Of a stretch of DNA of 64,000 nucleotides, positions 56,402 through 64,000 are shown piece after piece (the first letter of the stretch is position 1; each line of letters starts with the position of its first letter). The position numbers were made by a program, and so were the translations under genes. Origin of the DNA: Verrucosispora sioxanthis (GTDB lineage: Bacteria; Actinomycetota; Actinomycetes; Mycobacteriales; Micromonosporaceae); contig NZ_SAIY01000013.1 of assembly GCF_010560025.1 (NCBI RefSeq), positions 1 to 64,000 on the forward strand. Reading direction: 5' to 3'. The notes beneath the pieces are model-generated. The model worked only from the letters and a program-made list of their open reading frames with translations, searched no databases and was not told the origin of the DNA.

Positions 56402-56761
56402 TCAGGGGGAGACGGTGGGGGCCTCGGCGGCGAGACGCTCGGCGCGACGTTGGCCCCACTCGCCCAGCGGGCCGAGCGCCTCGTTGAGTGACCGGCCGTG
56501 CTCGGTGAGGGAATACTCCACTTTGGGCGGGACCTCGCGGTAGACCTCGCGGTGGACCAGACCGTCCTGCTCCATCTCACGTAGGTGCTGGATGAGCATC
56601 TTCTCGCTGACCCCGGGCAGACCCCGTTTCAGCTCACCGAACCGCCGGGTGCCGTAGTTGTCCAGCTCCCACAGGATCAGCGACTTCCATTTTCCGGACA
56701 CCACGTCCATCGCCGCGTCGATCCCGCAGATGTACGGGCCGCGCCTCTCACTCGATGTCAC
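56402..56761 (-). CDS. HxlR family transcriptional regulator
   Basis: A 119-residue winged-HTH regulator of the HxlR type: CGIDAAMDVVSGKWKSLILWELDNYGTRRFGELKRGLPGVSEKMLIQHLREMEQDGLVHREVYREVPPKVEYSLTEHG. The family cysteine (C10 in the PYICGID segment) is present and in other members senses oxidants or aldehydes. GTG 56761 has GGGAGG upstream. The divergent gene encodes an NAD(P)-linked oxidoreductase; a large palindrome lies between them. Confidence 0.92.
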   Translation of the reverse strand: MTSSERRGPYICGIDAAMDVVSGKWKSLILWELDNYGTRRFGELKRGLPGVSEKMLIQHLREMEQDGLVHREVYREVPPKVEYSLTEHGRSLNEALGPLGEWGQRRAERLAAEAPTVSP

Positions 56762-56785
56762 GGGTTCGCCTCCCGGTAGCCGACC

Positions 56786-56815
56786 TTCAATACTTACCTT
56801 GAGGTAAGTATTGAA
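56786..56815. promoter_or_regulatory. HxlR operator palindrome
   Basis: Perfect 14-bp arms TTCAATACTTACCT / AGGTAAGTATTGAA around a 2-base centre, between the divergent HxlR and oxidoreductase genes. AT-rich and symmetrical, as known for HxlR-family operators. It probably overlaps both promoters. Confidence 0.8.
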
Positions 56816-56906
56816 CAAAATAGTGGGTACTTGTCATGCGGATTGTGGTCGCCAACCATGGCGATGCCGGCCAGCACCGGGCAGGGCGGCACTGGGGGAG
56901 TGTCCA

Positions 56907-57806
56907 ATGAGCGGAAACAGCGATCTCCGGCCGGTCACCGTCATCGGTCTCGGACCGATGGGGCAGGCGATGGCCACCGCCCTGATGCGCGCCGGACATC
57001 CGGTCACGCTGTGGAACCGCACTCCGAGCCGGGCAGACGCCCTGGTCGCCGGGGGTGCCAACCTCGCGCCGACGCCCGCCGCCGCCGTGGCCGCCAGCCA
57101 ACTGACCATCCTCAGCCTCACCGACTACCCGGCGATGTACGACATCCTCGGCCCGGTGGCCAGCCAGCCCGGGGCACTGGCCGGGCACACCCTGGTGAAC
57201 CTCAGCTCCGACACCCCCGACACCTCGCGACAGGCGGCCGAGTGGGCCACCGGACACGGCGCGCGGTTCGTGACCGGCGGGGTGATGGTGCCCGCCCCCG
57301 CGATCGGCACCAACGAGGCTTACGTCTTCTACAGCGGAGCCCGCGAGGCGTTCCAGCACAGCGAACCGGTGTTGCGCATCATCGGAGAGCCGAGGTACCT
57401 GGGTACCGATCCAGGGCTGGCGCAACTCTTCTACCAGGCGCACCTCGATGTCTTCCTGACCTGCCTGTCCAGCCTGCTGCACGCCACCGCACTCGTCACG
57501 ACGGCGGGCGTGCCTCCGGCGGAGTTCCTGCCTGGCGCGCTGACCACCCTCACCGACATCCCGGCGATGATCGGCGACGGGCTGGAGCTGGCGCGGGCAC
57601 TGGAAGCCGGCGAGCACCCGGGCGACCTGAGCACGACACGGATGATGGGCGCCACGGCCGAGCACATCCTGCGGACCAGCGAAGCGCTGGGTGTCGACGT
57701 CGCGCTGCCGAAGGCGGTCAGGTCGCACTACGAGCGGGCGGTGGCGGCCGGCCACGGCGACCAGGACTGGACCGCCCTGTACGAGGTGATCCGGGCCCAG
57801 GGCTGA
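56907..57806 (+). CDS. NAD(P)-dependent oxidoreductase, imine-reductase-like
   Basis: A 299-residue protein of the beta-hydroxyacid dehydrogenase / imine reductase superfamily. The Rossmann motif is VTVIGLGPMGQAMATALMRAGHPVTLWNRTPSRAD; the domain boundary helix and all-helical C-terminal dimer domain follow (LAQLFYQAHLDVFLTCLSSLLHATALV). The lysine typical of hydroxyacid dehydrogenases is not seen in the middle helix (it reads FYQAHLDVF), which favours imine reductase. ATG 56907 has GGGGGAG upstream. Divergent from and probably controlled by HxlR. Confidence 0.85.
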   Translation: MSGNSDLRPVTVIGLGPMGQAMATALMRAGHPVTLWNRTPSRADALVAGGANLAPTPAAAVAASQLTILSLTDYPAMYDILGPVASQPGALAGHTLVNLSSDTPDTSRQAAEWATGHGARFVTGGVMVPAPAIGTNEAYVFYSGAREAFQHSEPVLRIIGEPRYLGTDPGLAQLFYQAHLDVFLTCLSSLLHATALVTTAGVPPAEFLPGALTTLTDIPAMIGDGLELARALEAGEHPGDLSTTRMMGATAEHILRTSEALGVDVALPKAVRSHYERAVAAGHGDQDWTALYEVIRAQG

Positions 57807-57893
57807 CGGGTACCGCTTCATCCGGCTGCCGTCCCGGCGCGCTCACCGCGCCGGTCCGCCACCCACCCGTCCCGTGGCGGGGACCGGCGTCGC

Positions 57894-58337
57894 TCAGGGC
57901 AGCTCGGCGGCGTGGTCGGCCAGGCGGGACAGGGCGGGCACGGCGGTGCGCAGCCGCTCCCGGTCGGTCGCGTCGAGGTCGGCCAGGGCGGCGGCGAGCA
58001 GCTCGCGGCGGTAGCGCCCGTAGGCGGCGATGCGCTCGTACGCCACCTCGGTCAACGCCAACCGGACGGTACGCCGGTCGGCCGGATCCCGGTCCCGGCG
58101 CAGCAGGCCCGCGGTGGTCAGCTCGCCGACCAGGGTGCTCACCGTGTTCGCGGCGGTGCCCAGACGCGCGGCGGCCTCCCGGACGCTGATCCCGGGCTGG
58201 CGCTGCACCAGCCGCAGCACCTCGACCTGCGCGTCCGGCAGGGCGGCCCGGCCGGTCCGCTGGAGGGCCCGGCGACGGAGCACCCGATGCAGGTCGCTGA
58301 GGGCGTCGCCGAGCTGGTCGAGCGTTTCGTCGGTCAC
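57894..58337 (-). CDS. MarR family transcriptional regulator
   Basis: A 147-residue MarR repressor with winged HTH PGISVREAAARLGTAANTVSTLVGELTTAGLLRRDRDPADRRTVRLALTEVAYE. GTG 58337 has AAGGGG upstream. It is divergent from a Bcr/CflA-type drug exporter gene, a usual MarR target. A candidate operator is between them. Confidence 0.92.
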   Translation of the reverse strand: MTDETLDQLGDALSDLHRVLRRRALQRTGRAALPDAQVEVLRLVQRQPGISVREAAARLGTAANTVSTLVGELTTAGLLRRDRDPADRRTVRLALTEVAYERIAAYGRYRRELLAAALADLDATDRERLRTAVPALSRLADHAAELP

Positions 58338-58363
58338 AGTGCCGCCCCTTCACGCTGCAACAC

Positions 58364-58377
58364 CTCTGTAGGCAGAG
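58364..58377. promoter_or_regulatory. Candidate MarR operator
   Basis: CTCTG-TAGG-CAGAG, a 14-bp inverted repeat between the divergent MarR and exporter genes. Short arms, so moderate support. Confidence 0.4.
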
Positions 58378-58443
58378 CTATCGTAGCCGGACGCCCCCGG
58401 CAGCCGGCCACGCCGTGGTGGCACCGACCGCCGAGGGGAACCG

Positions 58444-59674
58444 ATGCCGCAGACCGACGTGCCCGTACGCCCGGCGGAGCGGATCACCCCACCCACCGGC
58501 CGCGCCGCGCTCGGGCTGCTGGTGCTGCTCGGCTCCCTCACCGCGATCGGCCCGCTGTCGCTGGACACCTACCTGCCGGCGTTTCCCGGGATGACCCGCG
58601 ACCTGGCCGCCAGCCAGGCGCAGATCCAGCTCTCCCTGACCACCTGCCTGATCGGCATGGCGCTGGGCCAACTCGTCACCGGCCCGCTCAGCGACCGCTG
58701 GGGCCGGCGCCGCCCGGTGCTGGTCGGGGTCGCCGCGTACGCCCTGTTGTCGCTGGTCTGTGCCCTCGCGCCGTCGGCGGAGACGCTCGCGGTGGCCCGC
58801 TTCGCGCAGGGCTTCGCCGGCGGCATGGGCACGGTCGTCGCCCGGGCGGTGGTGCGTGACCTGTACTCCGGCCGGGCCGCCGCCAAGTACTTCTCCCGAC
58901 TCGTCCTGATCTTCGGCATCGCGCCGATGGTCGCTCCCGCCCTCGGCAGCCTGGTGCTCAACGTCGGCGACTGGCGCACCATCTTCGTCGCGCTCGCCCT
59001 GGTGGGTGCCCTGCTCGCCACCACCGTCGCGCTGCGGCTGCCGGAGACCCTGCCCGCCACCCGACGCAACGCCGGCGGCCTGGCCACGACCGCCGCCGCC
59101 GGGCGCACGCTGCTCACCGACCGCATCTACCTCGGGTACGCGCTGACCCAGGGCCTCGCCTTCGCCGGCCTCTTCGCCTACCTGTCCGGTTCGTCGTTCG
59201 TCCTCCAGGACGTCTTCGGCCTCTCCGCCGGCACGTTCAGCATCCTGTTCGGCGCCAACGCGCTCTCCTTCGTCGCCGTCGGCCAGCTCAACGCCCGCCT
59301 CCTCGACCGTCACGATCCCCGGCCCCTGCTGGTCACCGGCCTCGGCCTCGGCCTGCTCGCCGCCCTCGCCGTGCTCGCCGGTGCGCTGCTGAACAACCTG
59401 CCCGTGGTCGTCGCCGCGCTCTTCGTCTTCCTCGGCTCGCTCGGCCTGGTGATGCCCAACGGGACCGCCCTCGCCCTGGACCGGCACGCCTCCCGCGCCG
59501 GCACCGCCGCGGCGCTGCTCGGCGGCATCCAGGCCGGTCGCGGCAAGCGCCGCCCCACTTGTCGGGCTCGGCGGAGAGGGCAGCGCGCTCCCGATGGCCG
59601 TGGTGCTCAGCGCCGCGGCCGCCGCCTCCCTGCTGATGCTGCTGACCCTCGCCCGCCCGGCCCGCGCCCGATAG
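58444..59674 (+). CDS. Bcr/CflA family drug-resistance MFS transporter (frameshifted near end)
   Basis: About 410 residues with 12 TM segments. Typical Bcr/CflA features: SLDTYLPAFPGM in TM1, GPLSDRWGRRRPVLVGV loop, FAGGMGTVVARAVVRDLYSG, and ALDRHASRAGTAAALLGGIQA. Just after this, at about 59536, the frame is lost; the next frame continues with APLVGLGGEGSALPMAVVLSAAAAASLLMLLTLARPARAR and stops at 59674. Two missing bases (giving QAVVAASAAPLVG) or one extra would repair it. It likely exports a drug or toxic compound by proton antiport and is probably controlled by the divergent MarR. Confidence 0.85.
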
Positions 59675-59759
59675 CTCCGGTCGTCTCAAGGCTGCACGGC
59701 TCTTCCGACTCCGCCCGGACGCTGACCCTGCCGGCATCGTCACCACGGATCCCTGACAC

Positions 59760-60560
59760 TCAGCCGGGCGGGGTGCTCTGGTCGCTCGGGTTGCACGGGT
59801 CGTGCTGGTTGGGCGGGACGGCCTCGTCAGGCCGGCGGGCGATCAGGCTCGACAGCTCGTCCAGCATCGAGTCCACCTCGGCGCGGTCGTAGCCCAGCTC
59901 GCTGGTGGGCAGCTCCGCCCGAGCGCGATCGAACATCGTCTTGGCTTCCGACCGCACCACCGACTGTTCGAGGAGAAGCACATCCTGTCCAATCTGGATC
60001 AGCTGGTTGACCCGCGCGGGCTCGTACCCTTCCGGCCGCATGGTGAACTGCGGCGAGTCGAAACGGGCACGGTGTAGTTGGCGGACGTCTGTGAAGCGGC
60101 TCCCGGCGAAGCGGGCCAGCACCGCCGCCACCTCTTTCACCGGCTGCCTGACATCGACGAGGTCGACCAGGACCAACGCCGGCCGACCGTCGAGCGGGCT
60201 CCGACCGTCGAACGGGCCGCCGATCGTCGAGCCCGCCGCCGGCACCAGCAGCAGAAAGGTGGAGATCCGGTGCTTCTCGCCCACCGTCGGCACCTGCGGG
60301 TCGAGGATGATCGCGTCGACCTCGGCCCATGGCACCGCCCGGCTGAACCCGGTCACCTGGACGACCAGCCCGTTCGGCCCGATGTGAAACTTGAACGGCC
60401 GGCGATGGGCGAGGACCATACCGCCGCCGGTCAGCAGGGTCATGAAGCCGAGGATCCACCCGAACACGGTGAGACCCTCGATGCAGCCCAGCACGAGCGC
60501 GCCGGTAACGAAGAGGAACAGGCCGAGCACCAACAGGGTGCGGTGTCTACGCAACTCCAC
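59760..60560 (-). CDS. Membrane protein with PH-like and DivIVA-like segments
   Basis: A 266-residue protein. Two adjacent TM segments (about 7-50; LLVLGLFLFVTGALVLG, VFGWILGFMTLLTGGGMVL) are followed by a PH-like domain (KFHIGPNGLVVQVTGFSRAVPWAEVDAIILDP) and a C-terminal helical region with ELGYDRAEVDSMLDELSSLI, matching the GYD-x2-EVD-x2-LD motif found at DivIVA N-termini and repeats. GTG 60560 has GAGGGG upstream. It might be targeted to curved or polar membrane, but this is inference. No known named family. Confidence 0.65.
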   Translation of the reverse strand: MELRRHRTLLVLGLFLFVTGALVLGCIEGLTVFGWILGFMTLLTGGGMVLAHRRPFKFHIGPNGLVVQVTGFSRAVPWAEVDAIILDPQVPTVGEKHRISTFLLLVPAAGSTIGGPFDGRSPLDGRPALVLVDLVDVRQPVKEVAAVLARFAGSRFTDVRQLHRARFDSPQFTMRPEGYEPARVNQLIQIGQDVLLLEQSVVRSEAKTMFDRARAELPTSELGYDRAEVDSMLDELSSLIARRPDEAVPPNQHDPCNPSDQSTPPG

Positions 60561-60698
60561 ATCGATCCCCTCGGATGCGAGTCGTTGGGGAGAGCATGGC
60601 ACGGTGGATAGCCGGGCGGCGGCCCAGCGACGGGTAGGCGACCGTCGCGGACGGCGGCTGCCCGGCCCACCGTGCTGTCCGGGTGAAGCCAGGTCGGG

Positions 60699-61130
60699 TC
60701 AGGGTGCGCCGAAGTCCGGGACGGTGATGGTGCCGTCCGCGGCGATCGGGAAGCCGGGGTTCCAGGCGATCTCCCAGAGGTGACCGTCCGGGTCGGTGAA
60801 GTAGCCGGCGTACCCGCCGTAGGAGGTGTCGCGGGCCGGTTGGGTGACCACGGCACCAGCTTGGGCGGCGGCCATCAGATGATCCACCTCGGCGCGCTCG
60901 CGGACGTTGTGTGCCAGCGCGACCCCGGCAAAACCGCCCGCGGCCCGGTCTTCGACACCGGCGTCCTCGGCCAGTGACCGGCGCGACCACAGCACGACGG
61001 CGAGCCCGCCGGCCTGGAAGAAGACGGTGTGCTCGACCTCCTGGCCCTGCCAGCCGAGCTGCCGGTAGAAGTCGCGGGACCGGGCCAGGTCGGCGACGCC
61101 GAGCGTGATCAGGCTGAGACGCTGCTCCAT
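60699..61130 (-). CDS. VOC (glyoxalase/bleomycin-resistance) family protein
   Basis: A 143-residue VOC-superfamily protein: LSLITLGVADLARSRDFYRQLGWQ, TVFFQAGGLAVVLWSR, TSYGGYAGYFTDPDGHLWEIAWNPGF. The two-fold beta-alpha-beta repeat binds a metal in many relatives (E near the C-terminal HLWE). Substrate unknown; glutathione- or mycothiol-linked or resistance roles cannot be told apart. ATG 61130 is the start. Confidence 0.88.
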   Translation of the reverse strand: MEQRLSLITLGVADLARSRDFYRQLGWQGQEVEHTVFFQAGGLAVVLWSRRSLAEDAGVEDRAAGGFAGVALAHNVRERAEVDHLMAAAQAGAVVTQPARDTSYGGYAGYFTDPDGHLWEIAWNPGFPIAADGTITVPDFGAP

Positions 61131-61172
61131 GACCGCAACCTAGCCCGGGGCTGCGACAGCTTCCGAAACAGA

Positions 61173-61211
61173 AGAACTCCCGGTGCCGCGCCGGGCGGCA
61201 CCGGGAGTTCT
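61173..61211. terminator. Terminator of the secreted metalloprotease gene
   Basis: Perfect 17-bp stem (AGAACTCCCGGTGCCGC and its complement) with a 5-base loop, ten bases beyond the protease stop on the minus strand. Runs of T at its 3' side are short. Confidence 0.75.
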
Positions 61212-61220
61212 CTGCTCAGG

Positions 61221-63437
61221 TCAGCTCAGCGGAGCGCCGCCGGGCTGCGCCACGTTGTTCACCGTGAGGGTGTACGGGGCGTACTGCGTGACCTGCTCGG
61301 TCGGCTCGTCGTAGGCGACGATGGCGACCACCTTCGGGAAGGCGGACAGCAGCGCCGTCTGGATCAGACCGAGGGTGAAGTTCGACTTGCCGTCGACCTC
61401 CACCTGGTAGGCCAGCTTCAGCTTCTCGTTGATGCCGACGAAGCGGACGTTCCAGTTCGCCACCGGCGTCGGGTTGACCTCCGACGGCGAGTCGAACGGC
61501 TCCAGGCTCGAACCGTCGCTGACCAGCGTGCCGCCGACCGCGATGTCGTCGATCAGCAGACCACCCTCGTTGACACCGCCGTCGCTGACGTACCGGAAGC
61601 TGACCAGCACGTCCTGCCCGGCGTACGCGGACAGGTCGAACGAGTGCGGCTGGAAGCCGTCGGTGGTGCCGTTCAGCGCCGGGCCGAGCGGACCGGCGAC
61701 CGTCTCCTCACCGGGGATGACGGTCCAGGTCTCGCCGCCGTCGGTGGAGATGCTCACGTAGCCGTAGTCGTAGCCGGCCTCGGCACCGTACTTCGCCAGG
61801 AAGGTCAGCGTCGGGTCGGCCGCCGGCACGGTCACCGGGGTGACCGCCGCGACGTCCAGGCTGTTGCCGTTGCCGGACCACAACACCGGGTTTCCACTGC
61901 GATCCGGGTCGTCGTTGACGATCTGCCAGGCCAGCGGGACCGGCGGCAGCGTCTTCGCGCCCTGGAACTTGATCGAACGCAGGTCGCCCAGGCCCAGCGG
62001 CTTGCCGTTGGCCTTCTGCAGGGTCACGTAGTCGGCGCCGTTGGGTGCCGCGCCGGCAGCCGCGTACGAGGCCGGGTTGGCCAGGTTCACCGTGGCGTCG
62101 AGGCTGGCCGTGGTGACCCGGCGCTTGTCCACCCCGAGCATGATGCCCAGCTTGGAGTTCCCGACGATCCGGTCCACCAGGTTCATCGTCTGGTAGTCGT
62201 GGATCACCTTGTACATGTCCTTGACGCCCTCGGCCTCCAGCGCCGCCTCAAGGCTGGCGAAGCCCTGCAGCTCACCGTCGCGGTGCAGCCGCGAGATGAA
62301 GTCCAGGCCGTAGCGGTCGTACAGGAACAGCACGAACGAGTAGACGTTGCCGTAGTCGGCCAGCACGCCACTCGACGTACTGCCCTCGTTCCACAGGTTT
62401 ATCGAGTTCTCCGGACCACCACAGTCCCGTGGATTCGTGTTGTAGTCCGTCTGGACGGTGCCGAAGCCCTGGAAGCAGTAGAGGTGGCTGTCGGTGCCGG
62501 GCTCGTCGACCCGGGCGGTGGCGTCGACGTACCCGGCGAGCGTCTGCACGAAGTCGGAGAGACCCTCGTTCAGCCAGGTCGTCTCGAACGGGTCGGTGTA
62601 GTAGTGCGCCAGGTGCTGCCACTCGTGGATGAACGTGCCCTCGTACAGCTGCGGGCGCGCCGGCCGGCTGGTGCACAGGTCGTCGGTCGGCTCGTTCGGC
62701 GGGTTCGCGCCGGTGCGGTGCGCCCAGTCGAACGCGTCGACAGTCATGATGTTGCGGTCGAGCAGCTCGTTGAAGAGCGAGAAGTGGAACCCGGCGATGT
62801 AGCTGGGGGCGGCCGGGAAGTCGTAGAAGTTGTCGTCGCGTACGTTGTCGACGAGGGTGACCGTCCGGTTACCGGCACCGGTGAAGTCCCCGCCGATCTG
62901 CGCGTTGCTGCCGTCCCGCTCCGGCGGGGTGCTGAACGCGGCGGTCGACTTCGGGTACATGTTGGTGTCGAACTCGTTGACCAGGCCCGTGACCTGCTCG
63001 TCGGTGACCACCGTGGAGTTCGGGATCTGCCGGCGGCAGTCACCCTCCGGGAACTCCGTGTCGTTGGCGACCCACACCTCGATGTTGTCGCCCACGCCGC
63101 GCAGCGTGTAGTCCTTCAGGTAGATGATGCCCTGGTAGTCGTCCAGCGCCAGCCACTGCCGGACCGTGCCGACCGGCGGCGTGTCGGCCGCCGCAGCCTT
63201 CGAGCGGGCCTGGGTACGCGGCTGATACTGGGTCGGCGCCTCCAGGCGCTGCCCGTTGAAGGTGAAGTCCTTGCGGGTCAGCTCCCGCACATCACTGGCA
63301 AGCCCCGTGGCCGGTGCCGGCACCGGCTTGACGGTCGCGGCCTCCGGGGTGGCCGAGGCGGCGGTCGGCTGAGCGATGACGAGTAACGGTAGGACGATGG
63401 CGCTGGCTGCTATCCCCGCGAAGCGGCGTCGTGCCAC
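61221..63437 (-). CDS. Secreted zinc metalloprotease (immune-inhibitor-A-like, gluzincin motif)
   Basis: A 738-residue exported protein. The signal peptide is about 1-29 (cut after ASA). The catalytic domain has HEWQH (271-275) followed by NEGLSD with E291, the HExxH...E zinc site of gluzincins; WLNEGLSDF resembles M30/M6-type secreted proteases. The C-terminal half has beta-sandwich domains like those of immune inhibitor A (GYDYGYVSISTDGGETWTVIPG, VSFRYVSDGGVNEGGLLIDDI). GTG 63437 has GAGGAGG upstream. It probably digests extracellular proteins. The exact peptidase family is uncertain. Confidence 0.85.
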   Translation of the reverse strand: MARRRFAGIAASAIVLPLLVIAQPTAASATPEAATVKPVPAPATGLASDVRELTRKDFTFNGQRLEAPTQYQPRTQARSKAAAADTPPVGTVRQWLALDDYQGIIYLKDYTLRGVGDNIEVWVANDTEFPEGDCRRQIPNSTVVTDEQVTGLVNEFDTNMYPKSTAAFSTPPERDGSNAQIGGDFTGAGNRTVTLVDNVRDDNFYDFPAAPSYIAGFHFSLFNELLDRNIMTVDAFDWAHRTGANPPNEPTDDLCTSRPARPQLYEGTFIHEWQHLAHYYTDPFETTWLNEGLSDFVQTLAGYVDATARVDEPGTDSHLYCFQGFGTVQTDYNTNPRDCGGPENSINLWNEGSTSSGVLADYGNVYSFVLFLYDRYGLDFISRLHRDGELQGFASLEAALEAEGVKDMYKVIHDYQTMNLVDRIVGNSKLGIMLGVDKRRVTTASLDATVNLANPASYAAAGAAPNGADYVTLQKANGKPLGLGDLRSIKFQGAKTLPPVPLAWQIVNDDPDRSGNPVLWSGNGNSLDVAAVTPVTVPAADPTLTFLAKYGAEAGYDYGYVSISTDGGETWTVIPGEETVAGPLGPALNGTTDGFQPHSFDLSAYAGQDVLVSFRYVSDGGVNEGGLLIDDIAVGGTLVSDGSSLEPFDSPSEVNPTPVANWNVRFVGINEKLKLAYQVEVDGKSNFTLGLIQTALLSAFPKVVAIVAYDEPTEQVTQYAPYTLTVNNVAQPGGAPLS

Positions 63438-63652
63438 GAAACCTCCTCATAGGTGGAAGACCACCGGCCCGGGGTGGCCCAGGCGCCGGTGGATCTACGC
63501 ACGCTGATCGAGCGTCCCCGTATCCTGTGCACGTCGCTACCGATCAGGCAACCCTCTACCGCCATCGATCAGCAAGAACGAGTCGATCGACCACCTTTTG
63601 CGGAATTCGAGACCGGGTACTGCGGCGGGTGCCGATCCGGATGGTCGTCGAC

Positions 63653-64000
63653 TCAATGGAGTTCGACGAAGGGGCGGTTGAGGTGCGCGGTGGCGAGGAC
63701 CGCGCGCTCGCGACGGGCCGTGTCGAGCAGGCCGCGGCGGGTCAGCCGGGCCAGGTCCGGATCTGCCTCGTACCGGTAGGCCACGTCCGGGTCGGCGACC
63801 TGGACGGCGTGGACGAGCACGTCGCCGGTGACCACCACCTGGTCGTGACGGCCACCCTCCACCAGCACCGACTGGTGCCCCGGGGTGTGGCCGGGAGTGG
63901 GCACCACCCGGATGCGGTCACCACGTCGGCCGGCGAGGGTACGACGGCCAGCCTTCGCCGGGTCGCCGCTCAGCACCACCGGACCGTCCACCGGGTGCAG
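63653..64000 (-). CDS. Metallo-beta-lactamase-fold hydrolase, C-terminal part
   Basis: Partial: the 5' part lies beyond the right edge. The visible 115 residues include VVPTPGHTPGHQSVLVEGG, with the metal-binding His of the TPGH motif, and VVVTGDVLVHAVQVADPD with the bridging Asp, followed by the conserved ATAHL near the end. These mark an MBL-fold hydrolase of the lactonase / AttM-like group. Upstream HxHxDH is not in the window. Substrate unknown. Confidence 0.8.
   Translation of the reverse strand: MHPVDGPVVLSGDPAKAGRRTLAGRRGDRIRVVPTPGHTPGHQSVLVEGGRHDQVVVTGDVLVHAVQVADPDVAYRYEADPDLARLTRRGLLDTARRERAVLATAHLNRPFVELH

Noticed and set aside
61029..63386. 785-residue forward open frame opposite the secreted metalloprotease
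   Set aside because: Antisense shadow with low-complexity Val/Arg/Asp composition and no motif.

Overview
High-GC DNA with dense, strongly codon-biased genes on both strands. The gene set (mtrA-mtrB-lpqB, hpf-secA, prfB, ftsE-ftsX, smpB-ssrA, pruA, TipA-type MerR, secreted multi-domain hydrolases with CBM6/CBM32/PKD modules, ricin-type lectin) points to a filamentous actinomycete, most likely Micromonospora or a close relative in Micromonosporaceae. It looks like ordinary chromosome: there is no rRNA, phage, plasmid or CRISPR locus.

Layout. 1-6400: end of a membrane-protein gene, the MtrA/MtrB two-component system with lipoprotein LpqB, a ComF-like phosphoribosyltransferase and the ribosome hibernation factor. 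6400-13800: two tandem-domain GNAT acetyltransferase genes, secA, an Rv3235-family gene, a small HTH protein and a DUF6912-type protein. 13800-21700: membrane protein, pruA, PadR regulator, a 53-bp tandem repeat, prfB, ftsE-ftsX, smpB and tmRNA. 21700-31200: lipoprotein, ThDP-dependent decarboxylase, YqgE protein, tRNA-Ala(GGC), a 1309-residue secreted ThuA/sugar-dehydrogenase/CBM protein and an S1 protease. 31300-38700: D-2-hydroxyacid dehydrogenase, two divergent aldo/keto reductases, a NarL-type two-component pair, GNAT and TetR. 38700-43400: MoxR ATPase + VWA + DinB-like operon and a membrane-anchored lectin. 43500-46300: an FAD-oxidoreductase/methyltransferase pair that probably makes 10-methyl branched fatty acids. 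46300-50600: ArsR + SRPBCC pair, then a Cas4/RecB-like Fe-S nuclease with an unknown 496-residue partner. 50600-64000: a long inverted repeat, a GGDEF-EAL protein, a TipA-like regulator, HxlR with an imine-reductase-like enzyme, MarR with a Bcr/CflA exporter, a PH/DivIVA-like protein, a secreted zinc protease and the start of a metallo-beta-lactamase-fold gene.

At least eight genes, including conserved ones (comF, hpf), are broken by small indels, almost always one G or C short in a G/C run. This reads as systematic base drop-out in the assembly rather than real gene decay, so those genes are annotated across the frameshifts. The best candidates for new biology are the Fe-S nuclease/partner operon at 47892-50592, the 113-bp inverted-repeat element beside it, the coupling mini-ORFs that bridge genes in at least two operons, and the hairpin over the tipA-like start site.
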